A DNA stretch of 64,000 bases from Mycolicibacterium insubricum (GTDB lineage: Bacteria > Actinomycetota > Actinomycetes > Mycobacteriales > Mycobacteriaceae). Shown here piece by piece: positions 59,701 to 64,000 of the stretch. The notes beneath the pieces were generated by a model that did not search any database, was not told the DNA's origin, and saw only the letters and a program-made list of their open reading frames with translations. The stretch lies in contig NZ_AP022618.1 in assembly GCF_010731615.1 (NCBI RefSeq), forward strand, positions 1,240,001 to 1,304,000, written 5' to 3'. The translations under genes were made by a program, and so were the position numbers. Each line of letters opens with the position of its first letter. Positions within the stretch are counted from its first letter, which is position 1.

Positions 59701-61142
59701 CCACCACGCAGGGCATCCCGCAGGACGTCGTCAACAACTCCTGGTGGGCCCCGCCGGCCAAACCGCGGCTCCTCGGCGCCATCGTCCCCATGGAGGACGG
59801 CGGCCTGCGCTACATCCGCAAGCCCGACACCGCGGGCCTCTACGCCGGCCGGGGACTGGGCACGATCTTCGCGGAGAAGCAAACCGGCGGTGAGGCCTAC
59901 ATCCCCCTGGCACCGGGGAAGCGGAAGCGGTCGGCGGCGATCCTGTCCGAAGTCGCCCGGCTGTTCGGGATGACGGTGATGGAAGACGGTGGTATCAGCC
60001 TCGAAGGATTCAAGCGGTTTGCCGCGCAGATCGCCGGCCACAGGTACGTCCGCGGCGGCGGCAACGGCGACAGTTTCGATACGGATTGCAGTGGCGCACA
60101 GGCAACTTTGGTCAACGCACTGACCGGGGCGGCGGGGCGTTTCTCCACCGGCAACGAGGCCGCCGCGCTGCTCGCGCGCGGGTTCCAGATGGGTGACCCG
60201 CCCGCCGGCGTCGCCGCGTACTGGGTCGGTTGGCGCAACGGCGGCCCCGGCGGCGGCCACACGGCCGGGACGATCGTCGACCCCGACGGCGGCAACGTCA
60301 ACGTCGAGATGGGCGGCCGCTCCGGCGGCGGCGCCTACGGAGCCCTCGCCGCCGGCGCATCCGACTTCCCGCAGCGCGCCTGGCTCGCCATCGCCGGAGG
60401 GGAAGACCCCAACCGATCCGGCTCCGGCGGCAGCTCCGCCGCGGTGCGCACCGCATCGGCGCGGGTCACCAGCAGCAAGGCTGCCGTCACTTCCGCCCAG
60501 GCGTCCCTCGACGCCGCGGAGAAGAACGTCGCCGACCTCAAGGCCAAGGGCGCATCCGCCGACAAGGTCGCCGTCGCCGAGAAGAAACGCGACGCCGCCG
60601 CACAACGACTCACCGCCGCCCAGGAACGCCAGGGCATCGCCGAAGACAAACTCGCCGACGCGAAAGAGAAGGCCGCCAAGGGATCAGACAAACAGGCCAA
60701 GGGCGGGGATGGGGGAGCGGAGAGCTTCGGCCAGTCCCTGGTCTCCGGCATGCTGCAGGGCCTGGGCCTCGACGGCAGCGTGTTCTCCAACCCGTTCGAC
60801 TGGCCGAACGTCAAATCCGCCATGGCCCTGGCCAACTTCGGCGGCGGCCTGGTCAAAAACGCCATGTCCGGCGACACCAGCACCACCAGCACCACCACCG
60901 GCGGCGGGGGCATGGGCGGCGGCGCGCTCGGTGGGATCGGCCTGCCCAACATCACCGACCTGATCAAGCCGATGGACACCCGCAACACCCGCACCCCGAT
61001 CGACCACCCGGGCAGCGGCGCCGAACCCGGACCGACGACGAACGTCACCACGAACTACAACATCCAGGCCGCCCCGCAGAACCAGCTGCCGAATGCCACC
61101 GCCCGCCAGTACGCGGCCGCACGCCGGAACGGGATGGCCTGA
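56772..61142 (+). CDS. Tape measure protein with NlpC/P60-like peptidase region
   Basis: 1456-aa protein. The N-terminal region (RAAGMRSDVQRVFNQIDGAR; AMKVGAVTAAAGVTAALGTA) is typical of tape measures, followed by TMP repeats (TAQIMDSALSSVKGTAYGLG; LNQLAGRGLPIYQWIAKEMG). Hydrophobic segments occur near 400-600. Residues about 1075-1200 look like a peptidoglycan peptidase: HRYVRGGGNGDSFDTDCSGA (Cys about 1106) and GGGHTAGTIVDPDGG (His about 1163). A coiled coil follows (SLDAAEKNVADLKAKGASAD). Length predicts a tail of roughly 200 nm by the usual proportionality. GAGGAGGTGCC precedes ATG 56772. Confidence 0.92.
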   Translation: MPELATAWVTLAVRAAGMRSDVQRVFNQIDGARAGRRVGEQFSRGVAANTNLTPVERKIAEVGRAGAAAMGKAMKVGAVTAAAGVTAALGTALTLGLNRLTAIDDARGKLTALGHDAQGTAQIMDSALSSVKGTAYGLGDAATIAASAVAAGVKPGKELTSYLKLTADAAAVAGTSLSDMGLILNQVRTGRTAYTDDLNQLAGRGLPIYQWIAKEMGVAPELVKKMAGKAKISSEVFEAAIRNNISGAALDMGKTVKGAAENVKAAMSRAGAAALQPGFTRLPGTLSAITVAVDNATPKITELAQAFDRRVFNDWIPGAERAWHALAGNEAVRSNVGELRALLASLGSTAKGLGPSLGQIATSLGRASASLGVSSWRLLVTALEAAAGALNTVAPLASGVANFMSSHQGVVTAAAAAWLAFRTVPAILGRITPATTAAGQAVSSFGQKLRAAGTGVKDFGGAYRQSVKWMQQANPTASTAGRVLFGMGPQAATASAHLRVLGANARAAATGGLNMLKSAGAGVVGALGGPFSAALMAAGVAMTVVMAKNQQASQSMQAYRDAVDRTKNAQAGLNEALMNSRGAFDETVKGTAVTRIKAIGDEFEAAGKRTGSFMDQFRSRNGGAGEASAWLTVMSGGAGMLASKLGVFGDSKDDKIKAQADAANRANEAFKQLGITQEKLTDITYGSQGAFDALVGQLDQTGSAGKKYADQLREARKEFQQQQETARTVVPGIKQMSDAMRILGDSTASAADKTRALTLALDMLNPERSAAAAESAHTQAMQRIAESAKEAADAAGGLGAALLKADGGINTNLPNGAELSQTLDSIVKSTEAVATSGGDMGAAVARANAQFDALGKKFGLLPQQIKDAANQLGWQNLLDIKIAADDHEAIQALTAVQEAARKATAEKHDLILDSTTVAPLKKLLESVYEIKGDITKPGGTVTLIPKTDDAQNKLAQLKTLLDSIQDKAVNVRINQIATTQGIPQDVVNNSWWAPPAKPRLLGAIVPMEDGGLRYIRKPDTAGLYAGRGLGTIFAEKQTGGEAYIPLAPGKRKRSAAILSEVARLFGMTVMEDGGISLEGFKRFAAQIAGHRYVRGGGNGDSFDTDCSGAQATLVNALTGAAGRFSTGNEAAALLARGFQMGDPPAGVAAYWVGWRNGGPGGGHTAGTIVDPDGGNVNVEMGGRSGGGAYGALAAGASDFPQRAWLAIAGGEDPNRSGSGGSSAAVRTASARVTSSKAAVTSAQASLDAAEKNVADLKAKGASADKVAVAEKKRDAAAQRLTAAQERQGIAEDKLADAKEKAAKGSDKQAKGGDGGAESFGQSLVSGMLQGLGLDGSVFSNPFDWPNVKSAMALANFGGGLVKNAMSGDTSTTSTTTGGGGMGGGALGGIGLPNITDLIKPMDTRNTRTPIDHPGSGAEPGPTTNVTTNYNIQAAPQNQLPNATARQYAAARRNGMA

Positions 61143-62251
61143 TGTCCATCACCTCAGCGAGCAGCTGGCTGCCGTACGACCCGATCCTGGGCCGCACCTC
61201 CGCGCCGACATTCGACGCCTGGACCCCCGAAGCCCTCGGCCCCTACGTCAAGCAGCTGCGCGGCGACCAGACGAAGATCGTGTACGTCTCACCGGACGGG
61301 CAACGGATCTACACCCTGGCCGGCGGATTCAAAGGCAACCGGGGGATCGTGCTGGCCCCGAAACTCAAGGGCCACACCGGTGCTGCGTTCGAACAGCGTT
61401 ACTCGTCCGGGCCGTGGATGCTCGGCGAAGAACCCGAACGCACCGACTACCGCAAACGCGTCATCCACCTCGGCGTCATCATGGCCCCGCACGTCAACGA
61501 GATCTCGCGGCGCCGCTACGCCGACACCGGCATCGCCCTGGAACAGGTCCGCGAACAGTGGTGGGACGACTGGCCCGAAGACGTCGAATCCCCGATGGGC
61601 TTTTGGGGCGAGTTCACCCGCTATGACGGCTGGCGATTCACCCGCGTCCGTAACGGCGAACCGAACCTCGACGACGTCGAATACGACCCCCGCGCCCACG
61701 GCAACAACCTCGCCACCGCGGCCATGACCATCCACGGCCCGTTCCCGTTCTACTCCAAGCGCACGATGACCCGCGAGTGGCGCAACGACGCCGCCAACGC
61801 CACCATCAACGGCCGCAACCACGGCATCCTGCGCCTGCCGAACCGCGGCGACTACGAACAGTGGCCCAAGTTCATCGTCGAAGGCGCCGGCGAGGTGACG
61901 ATCTCCGACGGCATGACCGACCGCATCGTCGTCCTGCCGAAGATCAGGGAAGCCGACGGCATGATCCTCGTCGACACCGACCCGGCCGCCCGCACACTGA
62001 CCTCCGAGCACGACCCGATCGACAACGAGTTCTACAAGCTGATCCGCAACAGCGAGATCCTCGACTTCCTCCTCGGCGACATCACCAACGCCGACGCCGG
62101 CATCCCGGTCGGCCGCCGCATCCCCGGCGGAATCGGATTCACCTCGCCGATCCCGCCGATGACGATGGCCGTCATCAAGGTCACCCACACCAACCCGGCC
62201 GGCAAGATCAGCATGGTCATGCCCCAGTGGTACCGGCGGGGCCTGGGCTAA
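61142..62251 (+). CDS. Distal tail / minor tail protein
   Basis: 369-aa protein starting at ATG 61142, sharing its A with the tape-measure stop. Features are SSWLPYDPILGRTSAPTFDA, a beta-rich middle (IYTLAGGFKGNRGIVLAPKL; MGFWGEFTRYDGWRFTRVRN) and a C-terminal galectin-like sheet (GAGEVTISDGMTDRIVVLPK; IPPMTMAVIKVTHTNPAGKI). Position directly after the tape measure fits Dit. Confidence 0.82.
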   Translation: MSITSASSWLPYDPILGRTSAPTFDAWTPEALGPYVKQLRGDQTKIVYVSPDGQRIYTLAGGFKGNRGIVLAPKLKGHTGAAFEQRYSSGPWMLGEEPERTDYRKRVIHLGVIMAPHVNEISRRRYADTGIALEQVREQWWDDWPEDVESPMGFWGEFTRYDGWRFTRVRNGEPNLDDVEYDPRAHGNNLATAAMTIHGPFPFYSKRTMTREWRNDAANATINGRNHGILRLPNRGDYEQWPKFIVEGAGEVTISDGMTDRIVVLPKIREADGMILVDTDPAARTLTSEHDPIDNEFYKLIRNSEILDFLLGDITNADAGIPVGRRIPGGIGFTSPIPPMTMAVIKVTHTNPAGKISMVMPQWYRRGLG

Positions 62252-63963
62252 TGCGGCAGTACACCGCACCGGTCGACGCCCTCGCGAAGTACCGGCTCCT
62301 CGATGGGCGCCGCGAACTGTGGCGCCGCGCCGGCAAACAGAAACCACTGCTGCGCGTCCTCGACAAGCGGCTGCAATACCTCGGCACGCTGCGCGGCCAG
62401 GTCCGCGAAGGCGACTGGGAACGCCTCTGGGACGACACCGGCGTCGGCAAGATCCGCATCCGCCGCGACGACTGGCTCGCCGACCTCATGGCCCGCGGCA
62501 CCCGCTACGTCGAAGACCTCCACCTGGCCATCGACCTCAACCCCAACATCCGCTCCTGGAAAACCCGCCTCGGCTACCGCATCCAATCCGTGGTGGCCAC
62601 CAAAGACGAAGACGGCACCTACTGGGTGGATCTCGAGCTGGTGTCCCTGCGCGAGCACGCCAAGCACATCGCCCTGATCCCCACCCCGGTGTCCGCGCCG
62701 GAATTCCAGCCACTCAAGGCCTGGATCTGGATCCAGAACGCCCGCAGCGGCTTCGCATTCACCACGTTCCTCAACCTGATGCGCACCTTCTTCCCGATCC
62801 TCGCCATCCCCACCAGCTGGGCCGACCCGGTGCACTGGCTGACCAGCCGCGCCGGCAACCTCTCCCCGCTGCACTGGCCGATCCAGGTCCAATTCGTCAA
62901 CCCGATCACCGACCAGTCCCGGATCGTGCCGATCACCGCGAAAGCGCAGATGCTGCACGACATCCACGCCCCCATCGGCGACGACACCGGCGTCGGCCTG
63001 ATCGACTACCTCTGGCTGGAAGAAGACGACACCAGCCCCCACCCCGAACTCGCCGCCCTCGTGGGCGAGAAGCTCGCCCGCCCGTCACGCAACTGCATCG
63101 TGCTGGCCTTCGAGCAGAAAGACGGGGTCACCGGACCCACAGGAACCGCCGCCGACGGCGCCCTGTCGACGATCGGCGCGGTCCTCGACGACACCATCAC
63201 CGAAGTCATCCTCCCGCTCGACCAGGACGGCGACGGGATCACCGACCCCCTGTTCCGCCGGCTCCTCGGCGTCGCACCGGAGAAACCGTCCCTGGTGTGG
63301 CGCGACTGCAAACACAGCGGAATCCTCACCAGTTCCCATCGGATGCAACGCGGCACCGCCACCACCGTGTGGACCGGCGGCCACAGCCCGACCATCCTCA
63401 ACCAGACCATCAGCTTCGTCGTCCGCTATGCCCTGGCTCAACTGGAGCAGGTGATCAATTACGGCATGGGCGCCTACCAGCAATACGGCACCTCGGGCCT
63501 CGACAACGTCTACCAGGGCCAGGCCGACGACATCTTCTTCGCCTGGCAGAAATTCTCCAATCCCAAAGTCGCCCTGTGGCTCAACGACTACGCCATGCTC
63601 GACCACGTCGAATCCGGTAACGGCTTCGCCTGGGTCGTCTCCAGCGCGCTCACCCTGCGCCAGGGCCTGCACAAGACCTCCCCGAAGGTCTCGTTCACCA
63701 TGACCGCCCGCGATGGCTGCCCGCACGTCTACGGATTCGACTACGTCGTCGGCGACCGCGGCATGTGGGAAGTCGACGGCATCTACTACGTCGACCAGAT
63801 CCGCGGCACCAAATGGTCGGTGTCCGAAGAACAACCACTCCTGCCGGCACTCACGATCGGCAAGGAACGTGACCACGACCCGTTCGAATCCGGCATGAAA
63901 GCCCTCGCCGACGGCTGGAACGCCATCGGCTCCATCATCGGCGGCGCGGCGGTCGGCGCATGA
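62251..63963 (+). CDS. Minor tail protein (tail-associated, Tal/baseplate-hub-like)
   Basis: 570-aa protein starting at ATG 62251 (TAATG overlap). The N-terminal part has YRLLDGRRELWRRAGKQKPL and RVLDKRLQYLGTLRGQ, then FTTFLNLMRTFFPILAIPTS. The C-terminal third has LDNVYQGQADDIFFAWQKFS, HKTSPKVSFTMTARDGCPHV and a tail GWNAIGSIIGGAAVGA. It resembles the second large minor tail protein of mycobacteriophages, the likely hub around the tail tip. Confidence 0.8.
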   Translation: MRQYTAPVDALAKYRLLDGRRELWRRAGKQKPLLRVLDKRLQYLGTLRGQVREGDWERLWDDTGVGKIRIRRDDWLADLMARGTRYVEDLHLAIDLNPNIRSWKTRLGYRIQSVVATKDEDGTYWVDLELVSLREHAKHIALIPTPVSAPEFQPLKAWIWIQNARSGFAFTTFLNLMRTFFPILAIPTSWADPVHWLTSRAGNLSPLHWPIQVQFVNPITDQSRIVPITAKAQMLHDIHAPIGDDTGVGLIDYLWLEEDDTSPHPELAALVGEKLARPSRNCIVLAFEQKDGVTGPTGTAADGALSTIGAVLDDTITEVILPLDQDGDGITDPLFRRLLGVAPEKPSLVWRDCKHSGILTSSHRMQRGTATTVWTGGHSPTILNQTISFVVRYALAQLEQVINYGMGAYQQYGTSGLDNVYQGQADDIFFAWQKFSNPKVALWLNDYAMLDHVESGNGFAWVVSSALTLRQGLHKTSPKVSFTMTARDGCPHVYGFDYVVGDRGMWEVDGIYYVDQIRGTKWSVSEEQPLLPALTIGKERDHDPFESGMKALADGWNAIGSIIGGAAVGA

Positions 63964-64000
63964 CCCGCGACCCCAAGGCCCGCGAACTGATCGAAGCCGC
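63960..64000 (+). CDS. Minor tail protein, start only (3' truncated by window)
   Basis: ATG 63960 overlaps the preceding stop and encodes MTRDPKARELIEA before the window ends. Phage minor tail genes at this position often begin this way. Nothing more can be said. Confidence 0.55.
   Translation, partial: MTRDPKARELIEA

Larger units (their letters stand above)
19666..64000. mobile_element. Prophage, left portion (siphovirus; right end outside window)
   Basis: Integrase, repressor-like and Cro-like genes, excisionase-like gene, replication genes and a complete head-to-tail gene order follow the tRNA-Tyr gene without any host gene. The order packaging, portal, MuF, scaffold, decoration, capsid, connectors, tail, tape measure is that of long-tailed temperate phages. 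Lysis genes and attR are not in the window. Apart from the IS-split DUF5131 gene all structural genes look intact, so the prophage may be functional. Confidence 0.93.

Overview
The window is high-GC DNA from a non-tuberculous mycobacterium. It joins a conserved chromosomal block (1 to about 19.6 kb) to the left part of a temperate siphovirus prophage (about 19.7 kb to the window end). Host order matches the M. tuberculosis Rv0554 to Rv0566c neighbourhood: bpoC-like hydrolase, menD, a DUF3592 protein, mgtA, menG, menJ, grcC1, htpX, gpsA, a Baeyer-Villiger monooxygenase and yajQ. Species-specific genes sit between these: a two-domain RecB-like nuclease, a 933-aa secreted protein, a PE-PPE-domain protein and several small exported proteins.

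The host block is largely a menaquinone region. MenD makes the ring precursor, GrcC1 a polyprenyl chain, MenG methylates demethylmenaquinone and MenJ reduces one isoprene unit. MgtA (mannosyltransferase) and GpsA (glycerol-3-phosphate) serve envelope lipids.

A tRNA-Tyr(GTA) gene at 19583-19665 is the likely attB, with a tyrosine integrase facing it. The integrase-to-repressor interval (19.8-26.1 kb, minus strand) is the probable lysogenic module: integrase, a RhuM-family protein, an unrecognised two-gene pair (332-aa soluble plus 185-aa four-helix membrane protein) and an unusual 646-aa protein with an HTH-like N-terminus. Repeated operator-like motifs separate it from a divergent small HTH (Cro-like) gene whose mRNA looks leaderless.

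From 26.3 to 43.2 kb runs a plus-strand early operon of small, mostly overlapping genes: excisionase-like protein, DEDDh exonuclease, DUF2303, DUF2637, DUF5131, an Arr-like ADP-ribosyltransferase candidate, DUF4326, and a replication initiator containing six palindromic iterons and a DnaA box. At least four minus-strand single-gene cassettes interrupt the operon's start. An IS30-family element (37268-38865, 3-bp target duplication GTA) splits the DUF5131 gene.

The late region (43.2-64 kb) encodes terminase, portal, a MuF protein fused to an ADP-ribosyltransferase, scaffold, decoration protein, major capsid, connectors, major tail protein, tail assembly chaperones with a canonical -1 frameshift site, tape measure and minor tail proteins. 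Two places carry the same layout: promoter-like boxes, a 34-bp identical leader and a strong hairpin. One precedes the packaging genes and one the scaffold/capsid genes. This looks like an RNA-based late control element or a pair of phage small RNAs. Lysis genes and attR lie beyond the window.
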